A stretch of DNA of 64,000 nt from NCBI GenBank assembly GCA_036365515.1, contig CM070873.1, positions 77,786,029 through 77,850,028 of the forward strand, given 5' to 3'. Source of the stretch: Torymus aiolomorphi. Taxonomy: Eukaryota; Arthropoda; Insecta; Hymenoptera; Torymidae. The notes below the pieces were generated by a model, which saw only the letters and a list, made by a program, of their open reading frames with translations, did not search any database and was not told the origin of the DNA. This document shows, in pieces, positions 1 to 11,700 of the stretch (the stretch's first letter is position 1; each line of letters starts with the position of its first letter). The position numbers and the translations under genes were made by a program.

Positions 1-1280
1 ATTCTTATTCGACATAAAACCTTGACCTAATGAAAAAAAAAATTATTTTTAACGTTGGCTTACAAAAGAGGAAGTGAAACCACAAACGCATTCTTTCATT
101 GCATTGTTTCATGCATGTTAATCACGTTTTGGCAATATTTTTTACTTTACACCGAATGCAAGTGGCCACAGTCCCGAAAGAACGTGATAGAAATTGCTAA
201 TAAGTATATACACAATTCGAAACGAACAATTTTTACTTACTCCTGTGTATATGCCAATCCATGCTTGTGCACTCAACTGATCTTGATAGTAATAAGATAA
301 TTTCTTATGCGACTGCGCCGTATACAGTGTAAGTGCGTATAAACTATTGTGACTATTTTTTTCACGATTGTGCAAAAACACCACACGAGGACACATGCTA
401 CAACAATAAAATAGAAGAATTATGCAAATATATGCTTTTCGGGCTTTTTACAGAGATTTATTACTTTGTGAATTTGTTTTACAATGCGACTGAGGAAGTT
501 GCCAACAGATATAGTATAATATACACATTTTCAATGTTACTGCATGAACTAACTCTAATTGGTACTCAAAAATATTATGTTGAACAACAGACTTTAACTG
601 CGAAGCATACAAAAGAAATTTATTTGCAATTATTACTAGGCAGCTGCTAAAAATTGTCTAAAATTGAGAGAAAATTAACAGTAGCTGAAAATGAAATTCG
701 ACCCCTGCACAAGATCATCAAAAGGAAGTTCTCATTACGCTGTCACTTGATATCCCGAGCGCAAACAAACGAACATGCGCGCACGTACCTACACCCACTT
801 CCGGTTTATCGCTGGTAATGAAATTTTCTCAACAGCGCCTTGCTCCTCAATCCGTCATCGAAGACTGCAACGCAAGATAGGCGCACATACGGACTATATA
901 CATCGCTGCGCCGAAGATAAGTCAAACTAAGTACGCGGGAAAGGGGGGAGGGGGAGAGAGTCGAGCGTATATTCGTGCTGATAATTCGCCGTGTGTGCTC
1001 GCAATAACCCTGCAATGCAAATGCGCGCTCGTGTGTTATTAGACGCATGATGCGGCGAGATAGTGTCGCGTTACTTTTCGACGGGACTTCGATCGAATAA
1101 TCCACTCAGTGTTCGACGATAATTATGCGTGCGCACGTGCGTATGCACTCGGTAGGGCTTTTTTTAGTGCCTTTTTTCAGAGAGATTTCGCGATAAAAGT
1201 GCCGTTTACACTTTTTCCTCGAATAATCTATACATCACGAGTCTCGATCACCATATCTTCGTGCTTTTTACCCCTTTAAT
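1..1280. other. Upstream flank, no gene seen
   Basis: AT-rich to about 690, then a modest CpG-rich patch (750-1150). Open frames are short, lack any recognisable protein pattern and overlap on both strands. I see no RNA gene or repeat that I can name. Confidence 0.6.
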
Positions 1281-1594
1281 ATGATTTCGAAGTCAGAATT
1301 TCTCCATCACGTCTTATTGTTGTGATATCTGAAATAAGTATGAGGTTTTTGAGGTGAATTAAAAAAGAAACTGAAAAATGTTTTTTTTAATACCTCTACA
1401 AAATAATGCCCTTCAATATTCACTTTGAATTATCTTTTAAAATCAAATTGGTTATTTCTATCAATCAAAATTCATACGTTTACATCATTTTTTTATATCA
1501 GGTTCAGAATTGTTTTTTAAGTTACCTGAAAAATCTGACATTTCAGATATCTCAAAATACAGACGCGATAGGAAAATTCTGACTTTGGAATCAT
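1281..1594. mobile_element. Foldback (MITE-like) element, about 314 bp
   Basis: The ends are inverted repeats: ATGATTTCGAAGTCAGAATT at 1281-1300 against the complement of 1575-1594 (two mismatches in 20). Pairing continues inward, imperfectly, through GATATCTGAAAT (about 1325-1337 against about 1543-1555) and a Phe-rich AT section toward a centre near 1440. There is no coding capacity. A target-site duplication is not clear. Confidence 0.6.
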
Positions 1595-3037
1595 GGCTAG
1601 GGAGTCAATAAAATAGACAAAGATATGGTAATGTAGACTCTGGCGCAGACCACACGTTTTTCTTTGTAAAATTTTTAAAACAAATAAACAATAAATTACA
1701 AGGGTCTATGACTGTTCACGAGACGGATTGCTTAGTTATGATGCTGACTAGCCTTTTGAACTGACGGGATAAACATGCAGTATTTTGATGCTGATTACTT
1801 GTAAGTTTTGTAATTAATAAGAGTTTTCTACTTTGATGATAACGTGAGAAAAAACAAAACGTGCCAATGAAGATGTATGATATCACAGTTATTGTACTTC
1901 TTTGTAAGTGAATTGATGATGAATAATTACACTTTTTATAAACAATTATTACTAACATTACTAATAAAGAGTGGGGTTATTTAGCAAGAGAGCGGGTAAT
2001 GATTCACTTTATTGAATGACTAACTACTTTACAAGAGAATACAAGATGAAAAGCACGACTTATTCTTATTTAGTCTTTAATTCAATCATACCAATGAAAT
2101 TTTTGTATGATTGAGGGTTTCAAAGGGGATGGAGATTTATTTATCTCGGTATATCAGCAAGACATATATTTTCCATATTGAAATTACAGCGACATTAGTA
2201 ATCATATAAGACATTTTAGAAATTAATTCAATAAATATAATTGCAAATATATACAAAGTATACGCATCAGCATAAAATTTTCCAAGGCAGAATTACTTCT
2301 TCTCTCCGCTCGTACATATCGCTAATCGTACGCTCATTACGCATTCCAGAAAAAAGCGCTCGCAATCACAGGCATTCGATAAATAACATCGATCCCGAAT
2401 CGCACGCGAAGCCGTTTAAGCGAGCGGAACAAGACGATACATACCTGTATATATATGTAGGTAGCTCCGCGATCAGAGCAAAACGAACGGCGTGCAAGGT
2501 TGTAATTTCGAGCAGCCGCGGGCGAAGCGCGTTTTTCCGAAGCAGCCCAGCGCGGAGCTTCCGCGAGCGTGTATATGGGTACGGATAGGTGCAGCGACCG
2601 GCGAGATAAACGTGAGCTTTTGTGCACGCTCTGCGCCCGCGCGCGATCTCTAATACCACGGCAAGTTATTGCTATCGCGCAGACGCGACGCCTGCCGGCA
2701 GCGGCACGTTCGAGAGGCGTATTAGAGACCTAATGAAATTTTATTGCTCCGCTCTTTTTTACACTTTTAGCCAGCGAAGCTGCACGATGCTGCGACTCTT
2801 TAGATGTGCGTTAAGGATCGTGTGAAAGAAAATTTCATCATTTCAAATGATCAGGTGATGTCAAGTTGAAACATATATTTAATTAAAGTTTTATCAAATT
2901 AACGTATGTATTGTAAATTTAACTAAAATTGTACACGAAGGTATGAAATTAGTTGAAATTTCTTTAGTATTCAGGATTTTGCACATGTATGTATATAATA
3001 TACGATAATGACGAAATTTCATCATTTTTCGTTCCAA
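1595..3037. other. Non-coding stretch with a CpG-rich patch
   Basis: AT-rich except 2270-2800, which is CpG-rich and carries overlapping open frames on both strands (67-115 codons) that resemble no protein I know. No splice-flanked frame or RNA gene is evident. Confidence 0.5.
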
Positions 3038-3039
3038 AA

Positions 3040-3155
3040 ATTTTTAAAGGTGCCTTGAAATTTTGACTCAAAACTTTGCAGAATGATAGATAATTATATT
3101 ACGGAGGGCAAGCGAATTTGGATAAGTCGTTAATCGTAGTAACAATAGAGTTATA
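3040..3155. mobile_element. Old, truncated copy of the adjacent 296-bp foldback element
   Basis: This stretch aligns loosely to the right arm of the neighbouring palindrome (3330-3450). Shared landmarks in order are AGGTGCC, a GACTCAAAA-type block, GATGATAGAT-like sequence, ATTATATTACGGAGGGCAA and ATAAGTCGTTAAT. It is more diverged than the two arms of 3178-3473 are from each other, so it is older. No matching left arm is visible. Confidence 0.45.
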
Positions 3156-3177
3156 ACGAATTACTGCTGTCCGGCCG

Positions 3178-3473
3178 GTGATAAATTCTATATTATCAAG
3201 ATAAATATATCAAATTACGTCTTATAAGGAGATAGTTGCCCTGCGTAATATAATAATCTACCATCCTACGCAGTTTTGAGCCCAAAAATCGACGGCACCC
3301 TAAACAATTTTTCGAACAAATATAACCGAAATTTCGTTTGAAAAATTATTTAGGGTGCCGTTGATATTTGGGCTCAAAATTGCGTAGGATGGTAGATTAT
3401 TATATTGCGCCGGGCAACTAACTCCTTATAAGACGTAATTCGATATATTTATCTTGATAATATAGAATTTACC
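3178..3473. mobile_element. Long near-perfect palindromic (foldback) element, 296 bp
   Basis: The two arms, about 135 bp each, are nearly complementary. The left arm runs from GGTGATAAATTCTATATT through CTACCATCCTACGCA and GACGGCACCCTAAACAATTT. The right arm mirrors it and ends ATATAGAATTTACC at 3473. The unpaired centre is only some 25 bp around 3324. Such high arm identity points to a recent MITE insertion or gene conversion. It has no coding content and would form a long hairpin if transcribed. Confidence 0.8.
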
Positions 3474-3639
3474 GTTTTCTGTCGGTAAAACAAAGTACAG
3501 GAGTACTACACCCATAGACATATGTGGCACCCGTTGAGAGAGAGAGACAGATGCATAGAAGGTATATGTAATAGAAGGTATGCTGTCTCCATAGAGGTAT
3601 TATAGATAGAGTAGGGAAGTCAAGCCTCCGGCCGTCGCA

Positions 3640-5226
3640 CACTGAAAAAAAAAGTCTGCTCAGGACCCAAGCGAAATCTGCTTTGCTAACCCAAGCAAGC
3701 GGCGTAAAGCAACTTCTGCTCATCGACCCAAGCAGTTTTTACTTGGCAGTAAAATGAGATATTTGCTTGGCAGAGGGCAGGTAGAAATTAACCTAAGAAA
3801 CAGTCGAAAATAATGGATGTATGTAGCTCACGTCTAGGCGTCAAACGTATCCATAGCGTGGTCTAGGTGTACGAGGTCGCCGATGATGGAGTCAAGGAAG
3901 TGCGTTCCGTAGGTTTTTGCGTCTAGATGTCGGAACGTACACAATGCGTGGTCCAGGTGTTCAAGGTGGCCAATAATGGAGTCTAGGTGGCGCGCTCCGT
4001 AGGTTTTTGTGTCCAGGTGGTGGAACATGTCCAAGGCGTGGTCTAGGTGTTCGAGGTCGCCTATAATGACGTCAAGATGGTGCGCTCCGTAGTTTTTCGC
4101 GTCTACGTGTCAAAATGTATACAATGCGTGGTCCAGGTGTTCGGGGTCGCCGATGATGGAGTCTAGGTGTGCGCTCCGTAGGTTTTTGAGTCTAGGTGTC
4201 GCAACGTACTCAATGCGTTGTCTAGGTATTCGGCGTTGCCGATGATGGAGTCTAGGAAGTGCGCTCCGTAGGTTTCTGCGTCTAGGTGTCGAAATTTACC
4301 CAATGCGTGGACTAGGTACTCGGGGTCGCCGACGATGGAGTCTAGGAAGTGCGCTCCGTAGGTTTTTGCGTCTAAGTGTCAAAACGAACACGTCCCGACA
4401 CCTAGACTCAAAAATCTACGGAGCGCACGTCCTAGACTCCATCATCAGCGACCACGAACTCCTGGACCACGCATTGTATGCGTTCCGATACGTAGACGCG
4501 AAAAACTACGGAGCGCACGATCTAGACTCCATTATCGGCGACCTCGAACACCTAGACCACGCCTTGGACATGTTCCATCACCTGGACACAAAAACCTAAG
4601 GAGCTCACTTCCTAGACTCTATCATCGGCGACCACGAACACCTGGACCACGCATCGTATGCGTTTCGACATGTAGACGCAAAAAACTACGGAGCGCACAA
4701 TCTAGACTCCATTATCGCGACCTCCAACTCCTAGACCATGCCTTGGACATGTTCCACCACCTGGACACAAAAACCTACGGAGCGTACACCTAGACTCCAT
4801 CATCGGCGACCCGGAACACCTAGACAACGCATTGGGTACATTTCGACACCTAGACACAGAAACCTACGGAGTGCACTTCCTCGACTCCATCATCGGCGAC
4901 CTCAAACACCGAGACCACGCTTTGGATACGTTACGACACCTAGACACAAAAACCTACGCAGCGCACTACCTAGACTCCATCATCGGCCACCCCGAACACG
5001 TAGATCATGCATTGGATACATTCCGACACGTAGACGCGAAAAACTGCGGTGCTGTCAGGTAATATATGCTTTAGTACCGCCCGGTCGGTAACGCTTTGAG
5101 AGTTAAATAGATCGCACTGGAGACACAGGCTTAAATTGTTTTTATGCCAAGCAAAAATTGCTTTGGAGGTGTAAAGCAAAATTCACAGTGGGGTCTACGG
5201 CTATTTTAGACTTTTTTTTTTCAGTG
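3640..5226. mobile_element. 1.6-kb element with CACTG termini carrying an inverted minisatellite
   Basis: It begins CACTGAAAAAAAAAGTCT at 3640 and ends with the inverse, AGACTTTTTTTTTTCAGTG, at 5226. Just inside both ends are related segments with AAGCAA, GCTTGG and TTTGCTTTAC-type motifs in opposite orientation, so the terminal inverted repeat is about 100 bp. Flanks are CA on both sides (3638-3639 and 5227-5228), a possible 2-bp target duplication. Almost all of the interior (3834-5062) is the palindromic repeat array. The same CACTG/CACGG ends occur on several small elements elsewhere in the window, so it belongs to a local family. No transposase is encoded. Confidence 0.7.
3834..5062. repeat. 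Head-to-head minisatellite: 90-bp unit made of three 30-bp sub-units
   Basis: From about 4398 to 5060 the + strand repeats a 90-bp unit whose three 30-bp thirds each begin with a CACCTAGAC-like core: one with ACAAAAACCTACGGAGCGCA, one with TCCATCATCGGCGACC, one with CACGCATTGGA. About seven units are present. From 3834 to about 4385 the same unit runs in the opposite direction, about six units. The switch point is near 4390. Units differ by scattered substitutions and occasional 1-base indels. Because 30 and 90 are multiples of three, the array leaves long open frames; the indels and the inverted layout argue against real coding. Confidence 0.85.
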
Positions 5227-5358
5227 CAGAGTTAGAAAGAGAGAGAAGATTGCGGGAAGTAGCTGTCTCTCTACTCGCGCGTGCGCAGTACGCGCAGGGC
5301 CCTTTCTACATATGTGTGTTCTGTCTGTTCTAGACAACTTCTCTCTAGGTGACTTGCC

Positions 5359-6804
5359 CAGTAGATGGACACTCAGGCACAACTGTGTGTTTAATCACAA
5401 ATTATTAAAATTATTATTTCTTAAATTTAATATCAAAAGCGATTTTGATAATTCCTAGCATGTGAAATACTCATAAATGTACGCAAAAGTTTGAGCATAA
5501 TTTTATTTTATTAATAAAATACTAAATTATAGAATATCTCAAAATGCCAGTAGATGAACAGTTCTTCTAATAGATGTACGACTCTCCGCCAGTAGATGAA
5601 CGATTAAATTATAACAATTAGAATTGTAAATCAAATAAATATGAAAACTGGATAATAGAATAGCAAACAAATTCATACAACAATCATCGTTACGAAGTTT
5701 TTTCTATAAAAAAAACAAAAATATTGATGCATCAAGTTTACCGTGTAACATAACCAAAAATAGGGGTTATGAATGAATGACTAAACTGTTTGTTTTCACT
5801 TCAAAACATAAAGTTACTTATATAAAAGTGTTGCTATTTAATATGTATCATGTAATTATGTTAATAATTTTTATATTTTACTTAAAAATAGCGATTCCAA
5901 TGTACTTTTAATGTGTTCATCTATTGGCAAGACATTAAAACTTCTTCCAGTAGATGAACCTCAATTCTTCTTATTTTTCTTTAAAATATTTTAATTTTGG
6001 ACACATTTACTTAAAATTAAATATCTTTTATATATGTATATGAGGCGTTTCACGTCAGCTCTCCAGGCATTTAAAAAAAATAATCCCCAAGTGATTTCGA
6101 TGTATTTTTTCCTCAGCTTTCCGATGGTGCTATTAGTCTCTCAAAATTTTTCAATTCTAACCTCAAAAAAACATAAAACGTGTTATATCTCAAAAACTAT
6201 ATTTTTAATATTTTTTTTGACCTGCTAGATCGAAAGAGGAGGAACTTTTACATGGATATAGCCTTTTTCTACATAGGGGTTTTTTGATTTTTTCGAGATA
6301 TTATTCAAGAAATAGATAGAATTGAAAAATGTTGAGAAACTAATAGCACCATCGGAAAGCTGAGGAAAAAATACATCGAAATCACTTGGGGATTATTTTT
6401 TTAGATACATCTTAGCCCTTCAAACACAAGCTGAAAACAACATGATTTCGCGCTCGCGCGCCGCGCCTGGAGAGCTGACGTGAAACGCCTCATATATGCA
6501 TTAAATATCTGAAGAATGTATTTAGAAGTCTTTATTTCTGTATTTTTTGAGACCCATTTGCTTCGTTTTGATACAAGAACGCGCCTGAATCTCGAGCGTC
6601 GACATGCGGCGCAGTGAGACTGCCATTCAATGATTTTTTTTCAAAATAAATAACCTTTTCCTAAAGAGTGTACAACGTGCAATATTTGTATAAAGAACCG
6701 CTCTTCCCAATACAAAAACAAACTTTTGTTTTTACTGCTGTAATAAGTAATGACGACTAATTTCATTTAACATCGTCCATCTACTGGTAGGTGTCCATCT
6801 ACTG
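5359..6804. repeat. Interspersed 12-bp motif CAGTAGATGAAC and its inverse
   Basis: CAGTAGATGRAC occurs at 5359-5370, 5548-5559, 5590-5601 and 5948-5959. The inverted form GTCCATCTACTG occurs at 6775-6786 and 6793-6804, with a looser inverted copy near 5915-5927 and a looser direct one near 5569-5579. Direct copies sit in the left half and the best inverted copies at the right end of the composite element. That fits subterminal repeats of a transposon, though no transposase gene is present to test this. Confidence 0.6.
6040..6493. mobile_element. Nested foldback element with long arms, about 454 bp
   Basis: The ends are TATGAGGCGTTTCACGTCAG with CTCTCCAGGC on the left and their exact inverse at 6464-6494. 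A second paired section lies inside: 6069-6158 (AATCCCCAAGTGATTTCGAT, GCTTTCCGATGGTGCTATTA) mirrors 6320-6410. An unpaired 50-bp CG-rich piece (6411-6463) interrupts the right arm only. The element lies inside the composite 3515-7110 element. A short frame from 6034 is an artefact of the palindrome. Confidence 0.75.
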
Positions 6805-7119
6805 GGCGAGTCACCCTATGTCTGTCTCTGTCTTACATAAACGGAACAGATCTATCTGTCTTTGTCGGGAACACATAGAACACACAGAACACACATATAT
6901 AGAAAGGCCCCTGAAAGGGAGCGTCAGCGCGCGTGAAGAGAGAGATAGCTACATCCCGCGATCTTCTCTCTCTTTATTCTAACGTTCGGACATTTTCACT
7001 TACGGGCCGCCCTACTCTATCTGTAATACCTCTATGGCTGTCTCTCTGTAACGCATGTGCGCGAACATGGTTAGAGGTGCCACTCTTGCTAATCTACACC
7101 CACAGTCTATCTCTCTTAT

Positions 7120-8004
7120 GCCTATGAATATACCACCGAAAGTCTTCTATTTTGTAGGATTAATTCAGCAATGAAATATTTGAAATATTTATACGCCCAG
7201 TGCGCGTCTATAATTGACATTGTAACAAGATTGTTGCCATTTGCCAATCGAGCGACACTGCATTGTTGACGCGCAGCGCCTGCGCATAAACGCGTTTTAG
7301 AAAAGCGTCGCGTGACGAAGGTTATCTTTTTGTCCCGATCAAAATGGCCGGGGATCGACTTTCGTTTTTGCGCCGCGAATCCTTTTGAAAGCGTCAGCTC
7401 TAGCTAAGCCCTCTCAGGAGAGTCTGCGGGAGAACGAGGAGAAGGAAAATGCAAGCGCACTCGTGCTGGTCGTTGGCACTTTTTCGCGGCCCCGCGCGTC
7501 GGGTCAGCTTTCGAAAACCTGTTTAATCGCGCGTGCCGTCATTATAAATTGCAAGCAGAAGAAAACAAGAATAGAGCCCCGGTGCGTACACAGTCGCTTT
7601 GGCTTTTCGTATATATCGTCTTCGACGTATACCACGGGTCTACCTATATGCGAGTCGATTTAAGCGTCTGTACATTAATGATTTCGATATTTCCACTGCA
7701 TTGATATTTAAAATTAACTTGAAACTTTTTCTATTAAAAAACTTGGTAATAGCACGTTCAACTCTTGTTTTAACGGCTTTAATGCAACGATAAAGAGAGA
7801 AAGTCGGTTACCGGTAGAATTGCTATATTATATTTTCAATATATGAACAGGACTTTCTCAACTCTCTGATACCGTGCAGTAAATTGTTTTCAATGTGTTT
7901 ATGGCATCCATGATTATAAAAATTATTGGATTATCGAAAATCGATTCGACAAGCTGAAACCTCAGGCGTATTAACACACACTCCCCGATATAAGATCATA
8001 TACG
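7120..8004. other. Non-coding stretch, CpG-rich in part
   Basis: 7190-7640 is CpG-rich with a few short open frames that I do not recognise; 7650-8000 is AT-rich. Nothing else can be supported. Confidence 0.5.
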
Positions 8005-8010
8005 CATAAG

Positions 8011-8024
8011 TATATATAAAAAGG
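8011..8024 (+). promoter_or_regulatory. Candidate TATA box
   Basis: TATATATAAAAAGG is a near-ideal TATA element, followed by a CpG-rich, CT-rich block to about 8690. A donor-like AGA|GTGAGT lies at 8697. Together these would fit a non-coding first exon of roughly 650 bases on the + strand, possibly of the Akap200-like gene 25 kb downstream. AT-rich DNA gives such TATA matches by chance, and no clear initiator is visible near 8040. Confidence 0.2.
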
Positions 8025-8702
8025 CAACAATAGTACTCGACCCAGGGGACAGCAGCGCGTTTGCTCATCTCTCCCGCTGCACCTCTTTATCGCCAATAAA
8101 AGCGCATGGCGGCGAATCGCTCGCCTCTAAAATGAAGTTCCGATAAGTATACGGCAGCAGGGAAGAATTCCTCCTGCAGTGCTATCCAGTGGACGTTGAA
8201 GAATAGCCGTGTTATTTTCAATTGCCGTAAACACACGCTCAGAGTATATACGCGCGCGTAACAGTATCGGGTGCGGCGATAACCTCTTCGCGAAAAAGCG
8301 ACTTTGCGGCATTCCTTCTTTCTCTCTCTCTATCTCCCTCCCTCCTCTCCTCCCCCTCCGCTTGCTGCGTGCGCGCGCTTGTTTTTATTATTCAGCGCGC
8401 GAGTGAGTCACGCAGCGCGCAGAGTGTGTGTATGTTGTGTGTGTCACCGGCCACGACGCTGTTTCGCTGACGAGGGAAAGCCGCGCGCGCTGCCGGCCGG
8501 GAGGAGAAAAAGAGAGCTACCGGCCAGATAGAGATGCTCGGATAGGGGCTAACGTGTATACGCAGCAGCAGAAAGTATAAGCAAGCGAGAAGGAGAGGAG
8601 AATATGTGTACGGGACAAATTGCTCGCTGCTTCTTTGCCGCCTGCTCTTCAACAGACCTGCCCCCGAAAGATCTCCATTTGGATACTTGAAGGAGAGTGA
8701 GT

Positions 8703-11700
8703 TTTTAACCTCTTTTCCGTAACCTCTTTCAAATCTTACCTGTGCGCTTTGCTATTCGAGAGTTTTTGCGCTAGGGGCATAACGATGGGAAACTGTGAAC
8801 AGGAGGCCCGTTGCTGAAGCATTTAGTTTCGTTTATTCGTCAATAACGGTACAGCGGTAAGATCTTGCGCGAAAATCTGCGTTGCCAAACGCGATGCATG
8901 TCATTATGACGAATGACTCGCAATCAGAGCAACGTCTTATGTTTAAAAACACCGCGCGATTTTATTCAAATGGGCTGCAGCAACGTTTAATTGTTATTTC
9001 TTTTCTCTACAGTTAAGAGGCCTCTTATTAACAGTTATAATTGAATTTTTTACAGCCCAACATAAACAGATGTTAATCGTTATTTTTTCAAGTATTTCAA
9101 TTAAATGTGGAATGTTTTATGCAGTATTAAAAAAGTATTGCAGTAGCAAGTATCATCAACATTTCCTGGACCATCTTATAGGATAGGTCAAAAATATTTA
9201 TTTTTTTTTTTTCATAAATAAAATATGATTTCTCATACATATCTATATTGTACTTCGTCAGTGCTTTAAAATTTCCCGAATCACATAAAACCCAATATAT
9301 ATTATATATATATACAAAAGTACAAAATATCTTTGTTAAACTATTTAATGACGTTAGCTGTTGAGGTATATATTAAAAACCCTTGCATAAAATTAATAAC
9401 AACTGCGAGCCCTCTGTTAGAAAGTATAAAAATAATAATCGCGAAGGGATTCGAAGCCGCCGGGAGGAAAGGAAAAAGCTATAGACGCGGAGGCTCCCGC
9501 AGTAAAGTTTTACGATTGTCTGCGCGCTCGCGCGAGGCCTCCACCGCAGCGTGTGCGTATACGTATATGCCTTCCTCTTTTACGATGTCACTCGCGGCAT
9601 CTCGCCGCGTAGAAGGAATGCCGACGGTTTTGCGGCCCGGCAAATATCTGAAGAGAGAGGGAGAGCCGTGCGGAGGAAAATTCATTACATAATGGACTAT
9701 TTCCTTTCGGTTTTAAGACGGGATCACGGTCCCATCTATACACGCGCGGGACCCCGCAGCGGCCTTGTGTTTGCACGGCGAGTCCTCGGCGCAATCGTCG
9801 GGAAGCTGGATGCATATTCCAGCCTGAGCACGTGTTGTCAATAGACCAAAGTTTTTCTCCAAAATGTAGAGAGTGCGGCCTTCGTGTTTGCGTTTTGGCC
9901 AAATTAGAGGTGGGACTGTGCGTGCTGATTTTCAAAGGGGAGCTCTTTTCTGGGAACAAGGCGAAAGTATGGGATCTTACCTAGCTGCGTAGATTCAGCC
10001 CTTTTCCTAGTGCTGCGGGAATGTTGCGAAAATTCAATTTTTATTAAATTTTACAAAGACCGTTAAAAGCAATGTTTTCTATTGATGCAATATCACACGT
10101 CATTTTATTACTTTATTTTAGGAAGAAAAAAAACTTTTATGTGCACTGTGACTCATCAAAATTGCCACTTGTAATACGCTGCATATGCCATAAGTAATAT
10201 ATTTCCGAGAATACCATTTCGTTTTATGTTTTTCAAACTCTTGATTTCACTAAAGGGGGGGAAACTACGTATATTATATTGCCAGCTCTTTAATTAATGC
10301 AATTTTTTTATAGTTTTAATAAGTTTTATTTTTATTGAAATCTAGGCTCCGTGAGCAAAGGTATCATTTGCACATTAACAATATAACGTTACCTATATTA
10401 TACAAAAAGTTCCTCAATAAATTATTATACTATAAACGCTTCTATATAGTTACGTAGTCGGTCATTATTGTTTGAATCCTTTCCAACTCCATGAAGCCGG
10501 TTGAGAGAAAAATGAAAAATCTGTCATTAATAATTCTGTCCGCTGGAGTAGCAGCAAGTCCTCAGTTCATCAAAAGTAAAGTAATGTAAGGTACCAGCGA
10601 GTAGAGGTAAAAAAATAGGGTCAGCGCCCGATGCAAAAAGCCATATGTCATGCCCCCGCGCTGGCTTGCCTTTGTTTCTCACTGACGCTCGCCTAATTTT
10701 CCTGACCTTAAACAAGAAGCACTCGTGTTAGTGGCGACGAAGGGAAGCGCGCCGAGCCAGAGAGAAAGAGAGAGGAGAGAGAGAGAAAGAAAAAAGGCCA
10801 AAGGGAGAGGGCTTTCCCTGGCATCTAATAACCCACTCGAGAGGGCGTCGTCGCGATCGAGGCGAGAAGCGGTGCGCGCGTGTACACCCACTCTTTCATG
10901 AAAAACCTCCACGTATGCGCGGAGGGCCTGCTCCCTCGGTGTTACGCGTCCGTATGCAAGTTTTATAATATACGAGGCGCGAAGCACACCTATAGCAGTG
11001 CGCGCACACGTGCGTGCGTATTATGTGTATGAACACGAGGGGTCTCTTTTTCCCGAAGGTACAGAGAGGAGAAAAAGTTTTTTTAATTAGAACGTTTGTT
11101 TTTTAAAGAAGGCATTTTTTTTAAATAGTCTATTTCGTAGTTTAAAAGTGTAGTTTACTTCCAGGCGAAATTGTACAAAGTTTTTAGGTACCAGACTTGG
11201 GAGCAGAATATTTTACTTTTTTTGTATTTAGTTAAGCAAGGTTGGAAAATCTTTTTTTAGAATACACGAAACTTGAAACGTTACAAAATAATGCTCGGTA
11301 TTTTAACAAGATAATGTACAGCGCTGTACAGCAATTGTAGACTTCGTTTTAAACAAAGGTTTCTGCTTTGAAAAATACAACGCTACGTTGAAAAAAGCTG
11401 ACTACGCCCTCTGAAAAAAAAAGAAAAAAACAGTTGCAAAAAGTCGGCGGATAACCATATTTAGTTATACGAAACAGCGAGCTGAGAGGAGCAGACGCGC
11501 GAAAGTATATATATAGAGGAGAGGGATGAAGGCGAAAGATATGGCCCCTTGCAGCAAGGATCTCTCAGCTACAAGGATCGATCCTCGTTATATTCCTCTT
11601 CTCTCCTCTTTCTCCTACTCCTTCTATCTCTCCCCTCTCTCTCTCTCTCCCCCTCTCTCTTATTTTAATCTGTATAGCTGTATGCACGAATGGTAGCTGG

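Larger units (their letters stand above)
3515..7110. mobile_element. Composite inverted-repeat element interrupted by nested insertions
   Basis: The right arm (6791 to about 7110) is continuous. Its complement is found on the left in two pieces: about 3515-3639 and 5227-5372. Landmarks shared in inverted order are CCATAGAGGTATTA with GATAGAGTAGGG (3591 and 7010 areas), GTTAGAA with AGAGAGAGAAGAT (5231 and 6960), GGGCC with TTTCTA and ATATGTGTGTTCTGT (5299 and 6900), and CCCAGTAGATGGACAC (5357 and 6793). The split in the left arm is exactly where the 3640-5226 element sits. The right arm carries an extra block of about 40 bp near 6820-6880. The outer ends are uncertain because similarity fades. 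No transposase frame is visible. Confidence 0.65.

Noticed and set aside
3834..5062. CRISPR-like array
   Set aside because: Repeats are contiguous with no unique spacers, in eukaryotic DNA.
4303..5091. Frames of 76-117 codons in the minisatellite
   Set aside because: They follow from a stop-free repeat whose length is a multiple of three; indels shift the frame between units. Left as a question in the findings, not called as genes.
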